A stretch of DNA of 64,000 nucleotides. It comes from Tetragonia tetragonoides. Taxonomy: Eukaryota > Streptophyta > Magnoliopsida > Caryophyllales > Aizoaceae. The position numbers and the translations under genes were made by a program. The DNA lies in NCBI GenBank assembly GCA_038025085.1, contig CM076152.1:26248001-26312000 (forward strand). Direction: 5' to 3'. Under the pieces are notes generated by a model. The model did no database searches. It was given only the letters and a program-made list of their open reading frames with translations, and was not told the origin of the DNA. Shown one piece after another: positions 1 to 11,525 of this stretch (position 1 is the first letter of the stretch; the number at the start of each line of letters is the position of its first letter).

Positions 1-167
1 CTTCTTGCCACTCTAACATAGTTACCTTACACTTTACCTCACGTGGCATTATACTCTTGGCAATGAGCAGCTCAAGATCAAGCATTAACGTTTCAAGAAC
101 TGGGTTCTTGGACGTTCTTGATTCGTCGTCTTCTTGCTTGTCTTTTAACGTACTTGCTCCTGCATCA
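1..167 (-). repeat. 3' LTR (partial) of the CRM-like element
   Basis: The LTR starts TGATG on the minus strand at 167 and runs off the window at base 1. It matches 5164-5331 with a handful of substitutions. The pol reading frame stays open through all of it; in the 5' LTR copy the same frame closes at 5157, seven bases beyond the equivalent of the window edge. Confidence 0.9.
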
Positions 168-183
168 ACCTCCCCTGCTTTAA
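168..183 (-). other. Polypurine tract of the CRM-like element
   Basis: On the minus strand this reads AAAGCAGGGGAGGT directly before the LTR start TGATG. This is the usual place and composition for the plus-strand primer of a gypsy element. Confidence 0.75.
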
Positions 184-1463
184 AAGAATTTGCCCTCAAA
201 TTCGTATCCTCTAAGTAAGGGCTAAGATCACCAACATTGAAGGTTGAGCTGACGTTTCCATACTCACTAGGAAGATCAATCTTGTATGCATTGTCTCCAA
301 TCTTCTCTAGGACTTGAAAAGGACCATCTGCTCGAGGCATAAGCTTGTTCTTGCGTCTTGAAGGAAATCTTTCTTTGCGCAGGTGTAGCCAAACTAAGTC
401 ACCAGGTTCAAATAGAACTTGCTTTCTTCCCTTGTTAGCTCTAGCTTGGTACCTTGAGTTCATCTTCTCTACTCGCGCACGAACTTGCTCACAGGTCTTC
501 TTGAAAGCTTGTTGTCTTTCCTTGGCATCTACATTGATAACATCAACTCTAGGCAAAGACACGAAATCAATAGGCAAATAAGGATTAATGCCATACACAA
601 TCTCAAATGGAGAACGACCCATGGTAAATCCAGGCGTTCTGTTATATGCAAACTCCGCATGTGCCAGCTTAATATCCCAATCTTTTGTGCTTCTACTCAC
701 CAACCCTCTAAGCAAAGTACCAAGGGTCCTGTTTGTAACTTCGGTTTGCCCATCTGTTTGTGGGTGATGTGAAGTGCTAAAGAGTAACTTCGTCCCAACG
801 AGTCTCCAAAGTGTCTTCCAAAAGTAACTCAGAAACTTAGTATCTCGATCCGACACAATGGTCTTGGGAATGCCATGTAGCCTCACTATCTCTTTATAGA
901 ACAAGTCAGCAACATGATAGGCGTCATCGGTCTTGTGACATGACACAAAGTGCGCCATCTTGGACAATCTATCAATAACAACCATCACAGCATCTTTTCC
1001 CCTTTGAGTTCTAGGGAGTGCCACAATGAAATCCATGCTCACACTCTCCCAGGGAATGCTAGGAACCGGTAATGGTGTGTATAACCCTTTGTAAAAAGCA
1101 CTCTTGGCCCGTTGACGTGTAGCGCATCTCGTCACAATAGCATGTACATCTTTGAGCATCTTAGGCGAATAAAAGAGTTCTTGTAACAGCTCGAGGGTTT
1201 TAGTTACTCCAAAATGTCCAGCTAATCCTCCCGAGTGAACTTCTCTAACCAATAGCTCACGTACAGAGGACCTAGGAACGCAGAACTTGTTCCTCTTGAA
1301 TAGAAATCCATCTTATATGAAATAATCACCATGCTCCCCTTCTTTGCAAGCTCTAAATGACTCAGAGAAATCAGCATCCTTGTCATATAGTTCTTGGAGA
1401 TGTTCAAAGCCTAGGAGCTTCGCTTCAAGTGTCACAAGCAAGTGGTTTCTTCGTGAAAGAGCA

Positions 1464-2012
1464 TCAGCAACAACATTGCTCTTCCCATCTTTGTACTTGG
1501 CTGAAAATGTAAAAGATTGTAGTCTCTACCCACTTGGCATGTCTAGGGTTTAGTTTCTGTTGGCCATGAATGTACTTGAGAGCTTCATGATCCCAGTGCA
1601 ACACAAAAGGCTTAGGCCTTAAATAATGGGACCAATGCTCCAAAGCTCTCACAATTGCATAGAACTCTCGATCACATGTAGAATAATTCAAACGAGCTCC
1701 ATTCAATTTCTCACTAAAATAGGCAATAGGACGTTTTTCTTGAATTAAAACAGCGCCTATACCCACCCCACTAGCATCACATTCAACCTCAAACAGTCTA
1801 TCAAAATCGGGTAATGCTAGAATAGGTGCTTGACACAACTTCTCTTTGACCTTAACAGAGGCCTTTTGCGCACTTTCACTCCAATTAAACTCTTCTTTTT
1901 TCATTAATTCAGTTATAGGAGCAGTAATAGAACTAAAATTGCGTATAAACCTCCGATAAAATGATGCCAAGCCATGAAAACTACGTACCTCATGTATATT
2001 GGTTGGAGATGG
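1464..2012 (-). pseudogene. RNase H domain of the CRM-like element
   Basis: The region continues the RT frame after the stop at 2013-2015. It reads [17 protein letters not shown], then the gypsy RNase H core [16 protein letters not shown], with the first catalytic Asp in DASG, the Glu in [14 protein letters not shown] and the HWDHEAL motif, in the order expected for the degradative RNase H behind RT. Near 1535 a one-base insertion moves the reading frame out of [16 protein letters not shown], so this ORF ends in an artefactual tail at 1464. The domain itself is otherwise intact. Confidence 0.85.
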
Positions 2013-2745
2013 CTATGAAGCCATAGCTTCTACCTTGGACGGATAAAGATGTACACCATCTTTGGACACAATGTAACCAAGGAATATAACCTTAGGAAGC
2101 ATGAAATCACACTTCTCTAACTTGCCAAAAAGCTGTTGTTCCTTTAGCTTCTCAAATACGCGCTGTAGATGTACTAGATGTTCCTCCTTGGCCTTGCTGA
2201 ATATAAGAATATCATCAAGGTAAACCACAACAAATTTACCAAGGAATGCTCTCAATACCTCGTTCATCAACCTCATGAATGTCCTAGGAGCATTGCACAA
2301 GCCAAAAGGCATTACTAACCACTCATAGAAACCATGTCGTGTCTTGAACGCGGTTTTCCATTCATCTCCCTCCTTGATTCTCACTTGATGGTATGCAGCT
2401 CTAAGATCTATCTTGGAAAACAACTGGGAACCATGTAGCTCGTCTAACATATCATCTAATCTTGGCATAGGGAACCTATATTTGATTGTGATATTGTTGA
2501 CAACTCTACTATCAATGCACATACGCCATGTCCCATCTTTCTTAGGCACAAGTAACGCAGGAACAGCGCATGAACTTAGACTTTCTCTCACATAGCCTCT
2601 TTGCACAAGCTCTTCAACTTGTCTTTGTAACTCTTTGGCTTCTTCGGGGTTACACCGACACGCTGGCCTATTTGGAAGTCGTGCTCCAGGAACTAGGTCA
2701 ATTTGGTGTTCTGTGCCACGCATAGGAGGTAAACCAGAGAGGTAA
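2013..2745 (-). pseudogene. Reverse transcriptase of the CRM-like element
   Basis: All RT blocks are present in order: [65 protein letters not shown] and the active-site box [12 protein letters not shown] (Y-x-D-D as YLDD). The upstream frame is disrupted by a one-base insertion at about 2735-2740 that separates protease from RT. At the other end a TAG at 2013-2015 stands where related elements have a Trp (EW-PSPT). This is best read as TGG to TAG. RT copies the element RNA into DNA in cytoplasmic particles; this copy cannot be made as one polyprotein. Confidence 0.88.
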
Positions 2746-4506
2746 CTCCTCGGGGAATACTTCTTTGAACCTCTCTAACAATAGGCGTACCTCAGGATCA
2801 TAATTGGAATTGCTACACATGTTAGGTTCAAACAACAACACTAGGTAGCTCATAGTTTCACTAGCCACCTCTTTTTCCATCTCTTTCTCTCCTATGACCA
2901 TTCCACGACTCGCCTTTTTACTAGCCTTTACTTCTTTAACTTGAGTGGCAGTCAAGGGTAACAATTTGATTCGTTTCTGGTTATGCTCAACAATATAGAT
3001 ATTGTTTACACCATCATGACTAACTTTCCTATCAAATTGCCAAGGACGACCTAACAATATATGACAAACACCCATAGGCAGTACATCACACCATAGATCA
3101 TCTTTATAACACCCTAAAGTAAAGCAAACTCTAGCTTGTGTAGTCACTTTTAACCCTCCCCCATCATTCAACCATTGCACAGTATAGGGTTTAGGTTGAC
3201 TTTTAGCAGGCAAATTAAGCTTATCAACCATCTCTTTAGAGGCAACATTAGTACAACTCCCAGAGTCAATAATCAAATTGCAAACTTTACCTCTAACCTT
3301 GCAGCGAGAATGGAATATTTGCTCCCTTTGGTCGGACTCATCATCGGCCACAGTCGTATGTAGCAACTTCGTAAGGATTAGGGTCTCTCCAACCTCGGGT
3401 ATACCATAATCTTCAATGAATGTCTCTCCATTATCTTCATCACTATCCTCGGTTATGGGCATAACAAACGAGGGTTCCATCTCTTCTAGCTCAGCGATGG
3501 TGAGCGCTTTCTTCGAGCCGCACTCATAGGCATAGTGTCCATATCCTTGAAACTTGAAACAACACAGTTGGTTCTTGTCCTTAGTATCCACGGCTTTGCC
3601 TTTGTCTTGAGTTACGGGCTTGCTAGGGATACTTGCGCTCTTGGAGAATGTTGTACTCTCTCTCGCGTTGTATTGGTTCCGAAAATTTGTATAGCCTTTA
3701 GTCACATCTCGAGCAACCGATTTTTGCTCCTTCTCTTGCTTCTCAATCTTGAGAGCGATTTTGCACACGTCCTCAAAGGTTACGTAAGGAACAAGCTCTA
3801 CCTTGCGCCTTAGAGTTGGGTTTAGGCCTTTGATGAACCGTGCAATCTTTAACTCCTCCTTCTCCTCAAGATCACACATCATGTGCATATGTTCAAACTT
3901 CTGGAGGTAGTCTTGTACACTTGAGGTTTCTTGCCTTAAGGACGTAAGTTTCAAAAACTGTTCTTGCTCAAATTCTTTAGGCAAAAATCGTTTCTTTAAA
4001 TATTTCTTGAGTTTGTCCCAAGTCTCAATCTTTGCTTTCTCTTCCTTCTTGCGTCGAGCCTTTAGGTTTTCATACCATAAAGAAGCATGCTTGGTGAGTT
4101 TAAGCGTGGCTACCTTGGATCTTCGCCGCTCATCATACTCCTTGTATTCAAAGACTCTCTCCATAGTTCTAATCCAAATAAGAAAGGCCTCTGGATCGTA
4201 GGAACTGTCATATTCAGGGAATTCGACTTTCAAGTTCCTATCATCATCATAGGGGTGTCGTGGTTCAGGAGCGTCATTGGTTCTAGTCCCACTTGTGTGT
4301 TCAAACTCCTCATCGAAGTTGGGGTCACGGTTGTGGTTTCTCCAATGAATTCCGTGCATCCTTGTCTCCAAGTTCCTATCATCTTCTTGGTTTCTTCTTT
4401 CCATAGCAGCCATCCACTCTGCCATCCGCTCTTCTTGAGTTTTGAAAGATGTCCTGAGATCCTCCATGGCTGTTAACAACTTTGCTAGTTCGTTGGGCTC
4501 ACCCAT
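2740..4506 (-). pseudogene. Gag and protease of the CRM-like element
   Basis: The start is chosen at the ATG at 4506 (MGEPNELAKL), the first after the PBS; the frame is open upstream through the PBS and into the LTR but has no better start there. Residues 95-260 form a retrotransposon Gag domain (EAFLIWIRTMERVFEYK, HASLWYENLKARR, KKRFLPKEF). A single zinc knuckle lies at about 316-329, but its second Cys is Phe (CFKFQGYGH...C), so it is probably dead. The aspartic protease follows with DSGSCTNV (DSG at about 414-416) and the LLGRPWQFD flap/second-half motif. The frame is broken by a one-base insertion near 2735-2740 at the junction to RT. Gag forms the particle; protease matures the polyprotein. 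Confidence 0.88.
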
Positions 4507-4654
4507 AGCTTCGGTTGTTGGTTTCTTGGGGGTTTCTTGGCTGTCTTCTTGAACAAAGGGCAGATCTTGCAAGAATCTTTCTCGAAAGCTCGCTATGGTG
4601 TCGTGTTTATGCTCAGGACCGTGTTGTTTAAACTTTAGAAAGCTCAAACCTTTA

Positions 4655-4666
4655 GCTTTGATACCA
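4655..4666 (-). other. Primer binding site, tRNA-iMet type
   Basis: The minus strand reads TGGTATCAAAGC three bases inside the 5' LTR end. It matches the 3' end of initiator tRNA-Met with one mismatch. Confidence 0.85.
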
Positions 4667-4669
4667 AGT

Positions 4670-5331
4670 TGATGTGAAGTAAGTAACAAAACGGAAATTA
4701 ACCTTTGATAGTATCACACAAAGGGATCTTGTTCAAGAATCACTCAAGAACAACTCACGAATCACTCGTAAGGGTTTCAACCTGAATCACTCAATTTGAG
4801 GGGTAAATACTCACGTATTCAATAATTAATCATCAAAGCACGAGTTTACAGTAGCAAAGCTCTCCCCTATTTATAGACAAAGAAATCTAAAGCTATTCGG
4901 AATCCTAATCCTAGTCCAAATAGGAAACTAACTACGAAACTGACTACAATTGTAAAACGAGCTAATTAACAGCTTTTCCAATACCTAATGGACTCCTAAT
5001 GCTACTAATAATCAGAATACTAATTTTCTAAACATATTCTAACTAATTAAGGAAATAGGCATATGAAATCAAACTCAAACAGCTAATTACTTGGCGCCCA
5101 AGGCTCAAAACGCTGGAACGGTTTCCTTGGCGCCCAAGGCTTCTTCTTTTTAGCTTCTAGTCATCTTCTTGCCACTCTAACATAGTTACCTCACACTTTA
5201 CTTCACGAGGCATTATACTCTTGGCAATGAGCAGCTCAAGATCAAGCATTAATGTTTCAAGAACTGGGTTCTTGGACGTTCTTGATTCGTCGTCTTCTAA
5301 CTTGTCCTTTAACGTACTTGCTCCTGCATCA
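4670..5331 (-). repeat. 5' LTR of the CRM-like element, 662 bp
   Basis: It is bounded by TGATG at 5331 and CATCA at 4670 on the minus strand, with the PBS adjacent. It contains a TATA box. Its 5'-most 175 bases also encode the very end of pol (frame closes at 5157). Confidence 0.9.
4868..4875 (-). promoter_or_regulatory. TATA box of the CRM-like LTR
   Basis: TATAAATA on the minus strand, in the middle of the LTR, in the right place to start the genomic RNA. Confidence 0.7.
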
Positions 5332-6151
5332 TCGCCCAGCTGAAAGGGACCAAATGCGAATGCTAGTCCAAAATTTGGCATCCGAATACCGCGAACACAT
5401 GAAGTTTCAACCCATAAACACCTATGCCCAACTAACTGAAGTAGGTATGGCCATTGAAGATGATCAACTCAACAAAGGAAAGAACAAGGTCACTTACAAT
5501 AACAACACAAGTGGATATAAGGATAAGAAATACGCCAATACCAACCATGCCTCTACAAGTAGAGGAAATGAAGTGAACGCCATAGCTGATAGGCGTCCAA
5601 GGAGGTACACTCCCCTCGGAATGACTTAAGTCAAGGCTCTAGACAAGTTGATCAAAGGAGACTATCTACACCCGATTGGGCCTAATCCCGATCCACCCGT
5701 AGAGAAGAGATCACCATATTGGAACGAATCTGCATTCTGCAAATACCATAGGGGGCGCGGGCACGTCACTGAAAAGTGTTACACTCTCAAAGATAAAATC
5801 CAAGATTTGTTTGATAATGGCACAATACCATTGCCTAAAGATGCACCACCACCGAACAACAACAACAATCCCCTCGGGAATTCTTTTGCCATTGACATGG
5901 AAGAAGGGTTTGATCCATCTTATTTGATCACACCTATTGGACAGCCCATACCGCCATACCCAAGCCCAAGGCTCACGCTGGACGTTTGCGACCTTTGGGA
6001 TAGCGATGAGGAAGATAATGGGCCATATACTGATCCAGAAGATGCGTTGACTCTTCAAGTCCATGACATAGCTAATGGCAAAGCCTGGTATGATATCTCC
6101 GATGATGAGAAAGAAGAGGATGATAAGGCCCTCATCTATCTCCCTAGATGA
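5332..6151 (+). pseudogene. Gag C-terminal part and zinc knuckle, Tat copy A
   Basis: The Gag core is lost to the left of the nested insertion; what remains begins at the position equivalent to about 25770 in copy B. It carries a CCHC-like knuckle FCKYHRGRGHVTEKC (about 5735-5775) with all four ligands, typical of Tat Gag proteins. An in-frame TAA at 5627-5629 stands where copy B has TAT (ATTTATGTC), and a TGA closes the frame at 6149-6151. In copy B the frame passes both points. Past the knuckle the protein is rich in Asp/Glu and Pro and has no recognised fold. Confidence 0.85.
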
Positions 6152-6181
6152 GGACGCCAATTCAGGTCCGAAAACATCTAT

Positions 6182-8182
6182 ATGGATCCATCTCAAATCC
6201 AACCTGTAGAGCCCGTGGCCATCCCCAATAGGGATTCGGCCCAAAGAGAAATGGCAAAAGAGGACGATGGGACCAACATCCTCAAGAAACTACAAAGAAC
6301 AAAAGCTGACATATCCATCTTGCAACTGTTGACCACTTCTATCACTCATAGAAGGGCCGTGCTAGAGGCCTTGAATGCAACTACCATTTCTCCAAGTGCT
6401 ACCCCTGAAAAGGTAGTCAACCTCCTGGTCCAAGGAAAGTCATCCACGCCCATCACTTTTTCTGACAAAGACCTTCCACCTGAGGGTATTCATTACAACA
6501 AAGACCTCTATCTTACTGTAATCTGTCAACAAAGACAAGTCCCTATGACTTTAGTCGACAATGGCTCCGCTGTAAATGTATGCCCCTTGAGGACTGCTGA
6601 AGACCTCAAAATAAACTGCAACAACCTCGCGCATTCCGCACAAGGGCAAAGGGCTTACGATAATTCCAAGAGGAACGTATTGGGCACCTTCTCCATGAAT
6701 ATCAATATTGGGCCCATCGAGAAAATGGTCCAATTTCATGTAATTAACATTCCAGCCACCTTCAACCTACTCTTAGGAAGGCCTTGGTTACACGGGCTAA
6801 ATGCCGTAGCCTCAACCCTACATCAAAAGGTAAAGCTATCCTTGGCACGATCCATCTTGAAAGTCTCTGCTGATACTATAGTAGCCCAGATTGAGAAAGC
6901 TCCAGTCCTAAAGATAGAGCATAATGAGCAAGATGAGGAGTTATGGGGCTTTGAGAAGATAGCCTTTATAGAAACAATAGAGCCCACACTTAATGTGAAT
7001 GATTTAATCAGAAAGCAAGGCCACTTCCCAGGCACCACTTTGGGCCCACATCCCAAGGTAGCTCAAACTTGCTGGAACACCAAGATAAAAAATGATCTAT
7101 TTGGGCTAGGCTACAGGCCCACTAGGCAAGAGGTTAGGACCTATATATCCAAAGTGATGGCTAAGAAAAGATCCCGTGCGGCCAACAAACCTGTTCCACA
7201 CAGCATGGAGCCTTACCCCCTCACCCTCAATGGGCAATTTCTTCAGGAAGGCGACCTATATCCTTACTATGGATTCCGTGAACCATACACAATTAACGGG
7301 ATCCTAATACTAGGCTTCGACGCATTCCAAGACTGCTTCATCACGAGTGAAGACACACCCATACCTCCTAATGAGGATCAATCCACTAAAGATTAGGCTA
7401 AGGACATGGCACCCAACAAATTTGGGCTCTTATTTGGCGAAGAACGTCGTAAGTACGACGAGACAACTACCAAACTTCCCCTTATTGTGCTTTTTAATGA
7501 AGGTTTCGACCCGTCCAAGCTGATAGCCCCAATCGGGCCCGATCGCACCACCTGGAAGCACGAGACAAAGAGGACTCCAGTCAAGGGAGCCAAGTACAAG
7601 TTCACAATCCGCAATGGTCCTAAAATAGGGCCTATTTCTGATTCTGAGTCTGACCCTGAGTCCGAGTCTGATTCTGAGTCTGTTATCCTAGAAGTGTCGG
7701 GTAGTCCACCCCAGTCTATTCCTTCTACTACTAAGGTCCTTAGTGATGACCTCATTGATGTATTGTCCGCTTCTATTTATATTATGAACGCCGATTTTGC
7801 TTACTTGGATTGCCTCACTGCTAATAATTCAGAATATATAACGGAATTGCCAAAAGAAATTATTAAAGCACTAATCGAACATGAGCAAAAGACTTCAATA
7901 GTGGAAGAAACGGAGACAATAAACATTGCAACTAATGATGAGCCTCGCCACGTGCAAATAGGCTTGTCTTTTACATTTAATCAACGCGAACAATTCGTAA
8001 CACTCCTAAAGAATTATACGAATGTTTTCGCTTGGTCCTACAAGGACATGCAAGGCATAGACCACAAAATTGCTCAGTATACCATTCCACAAAATCCCGA
8101 CTGCAAACCAGTCAAACAAAAGTTGAGAAGAATAAGCCAGAGTGGGCTCTTAAGATCAAAGAAGAAGTCCAGAAACAACTAG
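6182..8182 (+). pseudogene. Protease region and acidic linker, Tat copy A
   Basis: The aspartic protease shows FSDKDLPPEG, then VDNGSAVNVCPL with the catalytic Asp at 6557-6559 (D-N-G-S replaces the usual D-T/S-G), then LLGRPWLHGLNAV and STLHQKVKL, the hallmark Tat protease end. DNGSAVN is also present in copy B, so it is the family state and not decay. After the protease come a TAG at 7394-7396 (copy B has TGG), a Ser/Asp/Glu-rich linker (7640-7685), and a segment ending in the conserved FAWSYKDMQGIDHKIAQY lead-in to RT. A one-base deletion near 8127 relative to copy B shifts the frame out of the RT. Confidence 0.85.
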
Positions 8183-9447
8183 AGGCGAGCTTCATAAGAG
8201 TGGCCAATTACCCCGATTGGGTAGCCAACATCGTCCCAGTCTTAAAAAAGGATGGACGAGTCCGAATGTGTGTAGATTTTAGGGACTTGAATAAAGCAAG
8301 TCCAAAAGACGACTTTCCCCTACCTCACATAGACGTCTTAGTAGATAACACCGCCCGACATGCCCTACTATCATTTATGGACGGGTACGCAGGATATAAC
8401 CAAGTCCTAATGACCAAGGAGGATGAAGAGAAAACCACTTTCATCACACAATGGGGCACTTATTGCTATACATTAAAGCCGTTTGGGCTTAAAAACACAG
8501 GAGCTACATACCAAAGAACCGCTACAACCTTACTCCACGACATGATGCATAAGGAGGCCGAAGTGTATGTAGACGATATGATCATAAAGTCCAAAGATAG
8601 AGAAGGGCACATACCCTCACTTCAAAAGTTCTTTGACAGGCTTAGGAAGTACAATATGAGGTTTAATCCCAAAAAGTGCGCATTCGGAGTCACATCCGGC
8701 AAACTTCTAGGATTTGTTATAAGCACTAGAGGAATAGAAATTGATCCATCCAAGATCAAAGTCATAATAGACATGCCAAGTCCAAAGACAGAGAAAGAAA
8801 TAAAAGGTTTTCTAGGGAGAACCCAGTACATTAGCAGGTTCATCTCCAAATTAACCATCACTTGCGAGCCCATATTCAAGAAACTCAAAAGAGAGGGAAA
8901 GACAGAATGGGACGAGCAATGCCAAAAGGCCTTTGAAAACATTAAGGCCTATCTATCTGAACCACCTGTTCTAGTACTTCCCATTTCAGACATACCTCTA
9001 ATCCTCTACCTTACAGTCACGAAAACGTCAATGGGGGCCATGCTAGCCCAATAAGTAGATAAGGAAGATAAAGCTATATACTATGTGAGCAAGAAGCTTC
9101 TGGAATAAGAAGCCCGCTATTCATCCCTAGAAAAGACATGCTTAGCTTTGGTAGCAACTACTAAAAAGCTACGACATTACATGCTCCATCACACGATCCA
9201 CATAAGATCGAGAGAAAATCCTTTGAAATACATATTCGAAAAGCCCATACTGAACGGTAGAATAGCAAGATGGACAGTCCGCCTCTCAGAATTCGACCTC
9301 AAATTTGAGCACCAAAAGGCCATAAAAGGGCATGCTATTTCGGAATACTTAGCCTACCAAGCCATAAACGAGCCGGATCACAAGGAGGAATATCACTTTC
9401 CAGGCGAGGGGGTTATGACCTTGGATACTGAAGCTTGGCAACTATAA
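8140..9447 (+). pseudogene. RT and first RNase H, Tat copy A
   Basis: The RT frame is entered after the one-base deletion near 8127. Blocks seen: VRMCVDFRDLNKASPKDD, FPLPHIDVLVDN, SFMDGYAGYNQVLM, TTFITQWGTYCYT, the active site VYVDDMIIKSKD (about 8560-8600), and the thumb NYISRFISKLT-like segment. RNase H follows: LYLTVTKTSMGAMLAQ, then stops at 9052-9054 and about 9106, then TCLALVATTKKLRHYM and RENPLKYIFEKP. The first catalytic Asp of this RNase H is not evident (TVTKTS), as is common in Tat elements where the second RNase H takes over. The frame is broken twice, so no functional enzyme could be made. Confidence 0.85.
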
Positions 9448-9795
9448 TTTGTAGGAGTACTAATAGTATCCCCCGAAGGTGCACACACACCTATTTCAGT
9501 CAAACTGGACCACGAGGTTACAAAATAATGGCGCCGAGTATGAAGCTTGCATAATAGGAATACAATTCGCCATAAGCCTTGGCATCAAAACACTCCGAGT
9601 CTATGGGGACTCGTCACTCATCATTAACCAAATTTTCAAAGTATGGAAGGTTAAAAGTGAATCCCTGGCACTCTACCAGGAATACTTAGACAAGATCATA
9701 GTGTATTTCAATCAAATACACTTTACATACCTTCCACGAGAAGATAATCAATTTGCAGACGCCTTGGCTAAATTAGCGAGCATGATCAATATACT
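9400..9795 (+). pseudogene. Second (archaeal-type) RNase H, Tat copy A
   Basis: Catalytic positions remain in NNGAEYEACIIG (Glu), RVYGDSSLIINQ (Asp) and FADALAKLAS (Asp). The N-terminal strand with the first Asp (LYFDGASNQKG in copy B) has been removed by a deletion of about 30 bases after 9440, so this copy lacks one catalytic residue. A dual RNase H is characteristic of the Tat/Ogre lineage. Confidence 0.85.
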
Positions 9796-9989
9796 TGAAA
9801 CCATCCGGATGATGCCCATCTATGTACAAAGGAGATCTGAGCCTTCATATTGTGACGCTTTGGAAATGTTCTACGACGAAGAAGACGAATGGTACACTGA
9901 GATAAGAAATCTGCTTGTTTACCAGCTCCACCCTCCTGATTCTAGCCCTAGAGCTCAGAAATCGCTCAGAAGGCTCGCGACCCAATTCT

Positions 9990-11113
9990 TAGAAGTACAA
10001 GGTCAAATATACAAGAAAAGCCCAAATGGAGCCAACCTCCTGTGCCTAGGTACTAAAATGGTCCATAAGGTCCTAAGAGATGTACATGCAGGAGTATGTG
10101 GACCGCACATGAACGGTATGATGATATCCAGAAAATTAATAAGGCTTAGGTATTATTGGACAACGATGGAAAATGACTGTTGTGAATTTGTCAAAAGATG
10201 CGTACAATGCCAAACCCATGCGAATCTACAAATTCTACCAGCAAGCCCACTATATACCTTCACCTCACCTTGGCCTTTTTCGGCTTGGGGAATCGACATC
10301 ATCGATAAAATAACCCCGACACAAAAAGGAGGTCACGAATATATCCTAGTCGCAATCGACTATTTTACTAAATGGGTCGGAGCGAAATCATACGCAAAGC
10401 TCAAAGCAAAGCATGTGGTTAAGTTCATTAAGAATAACATAATAGCTAGATATGGGGTTCCCCAAGAAATCATTAGTGATAATGGATCACACTTCCTGAA
10501 AGAAGTGATTGAGTTGTTGGACCACTTTAAAATCCAGCATCGAAAGTCGTCTCCCTACAGGCCGCAAACAAACGGCGCAGTAGAGGCAGCTAACAGGAAC
10601 ATCAAGAAAATAATTGAAAGACTGGCCAGACAAGTTGCCCTTCGCACTTTGTGTTTTAGGAAATCAGTTCGCGCATCAATGGGGGCAACAGCATACTCCC
10701 TGGTTTACGGAATGGAAGCCATATTACCAATTGAGCTAGAGGTCCCATCTCTAAGGATTGTTCGAGAAAGTCAAATTCCCGAGGTGGATTGGGTCCAAGC
10801 CCGCTATGACCAATTAGTCCTACTAGATGAGAAAAGGTTGCAAGCTTTGCACAACGTAAGAGTCTATCAAAAAAGACTAACTAGGCATTTTAACTAAAGG
10901 CTCAAAATGAGGGACCTTAAGGTTGGAGACTTAGTACTTAAGGAGGTAAGGGCCAATGTAACCGACCCAAGAGGTAAATTTCGACCCAACTGGTCAGGCC
11001 CGTTTATCATTACAAAGATCTTGACAGGTGGTGCTGCAAGATTGTTAGATTTAGACGGAATTGAATTTAGTCATTGGATAAACATCGGTCAATTAAAGAG
11101 GTTCTATGCTTAG
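9990..11113 (+). pseudogene. Integrase, Tat copy A
   Basis: The HHCC finger is seen at VLRDVHAGVCGPHMNG ... CCEFVKRCVQCQTHAN. The catalytic core follows: GIDIID, then EIISDNGSHF, then TNGAVEAANRN, giving D, D and E. Relative to copy B about 20 bases are missing near 10625 (the MSENYHDW segment) and the reading is scrambled over the next dozen codons (LARQVALRTLCF). The C-terminal domain (LKVGDLVLKEVRAN, GPFIITKILTGGAARLLD) is separated by a TAA at 10895-10897 and ends at a stop at 11111-11113. Integrase would insert the cDNA; this one is probably inactive. Confidence 0.87.
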
Positions 11114-11525
11114 GCAAGACACCCATTATAGCACTTTCGAGAGGCCTACAAGACGCTAACTAGTCCCGAAAAAAAAAAAAAAAAAAGATTTAATGTTAAA
11201 AAAAACGGATAAGAACTACGAGCGGCCTGATTCCCCTAAAAGGATACGTAGGACAACCCAATTACAATTGGGCCCGGCCCCTTCATCAAATTCGCATTCA
11301 AAAGTTGTTAAATATTGTGCACATAATAAACACAAGGTTGCAATAATAAAATAAGCATGTCTCCATAAATAATAATAAAGTCCATTACAAGACTTGGCAA
11401 TTCCTCAATAATATAAACTAACTAACTAAATCTAAAAAAGGGGGCACATCACCCGTATTGAATTTAAAGCAAATAAAAGGCAATCCTAAGCTAAGACATG
11501 CTCCAAAAAAGAATTTCCTAATAGA
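11114..11525 (+). other. Spacer between pol and antisense gene asA, copy A
   Basis: The spacer holds a short A-run (about 11169-11186) and AT-rich sequence, and no ORF of note. The same spacer in copy B (31604-32053) carries an (AATA)n run instead. The end of asA and the end of pol converge here, so both transcripts would need their 3' ends in this interval. Confidence 0.6.

Larger units (their letters stand above)
1..1535 (-). pseudogene. Integrase and pol C-terminus of the CRM-like element
   Basis: The zinc-binding H-H part (VHSGGLAGH) lies at about 1245-1215 and the catalytic D, D and E at SMDF (about 1030), VSDRD (about 855) and DGQTE (about 740). All three catalytic residues are kept. 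The second Cys of the HHCC finger is Arg (CGT, 1115-1117), which should cripple it. A TAA at 1313-1315 interrupts the frame just upstream of the finger, and a one-base shift near 1535 separates it from RNase H. Downstream the frame is open to the window edge: the C-terminal strand region ends VGDLSPYLEDTNLRANSF and continues into the 3' LTR, as in CRM elements. No clear chromodomain is visible. Confidence 0.85.
1..5331 (-). mobile_element. CRM-like Ty3/gypsy LTR retrotransposon, nested in Tat copy A
   Basis: Reading right to left there is a 5' LTR (5331-4670), a PBS, gag-protease, RT, RNase H, integrase, a polypurine tract and the first 167 bases of the 3' LTR, which the window edge cuts. Bases 1-167 repeat 5164-5331 nearly exactly, which fixes the LTRs. 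The flank at 5332 continues a Tat gag that is uninterrupted in copy B near 25770, so this element sits inside that gag. The gag domain, the YLEDTNLRANSF-type end of pol and the running of pol into the 3' LTR resemble the CRM (centromeric) clade. That assignment is inference from remembered family features. It is inactive: two frameshifts and two stops. Confidence 0.85.

Noticed and set aside
5711..6244. 177-codon minus-strand ORF in the Tat gag region
   Set aside because: Opposite strand of a recognisable gag with a zinc knuckle; no coding features of its own.
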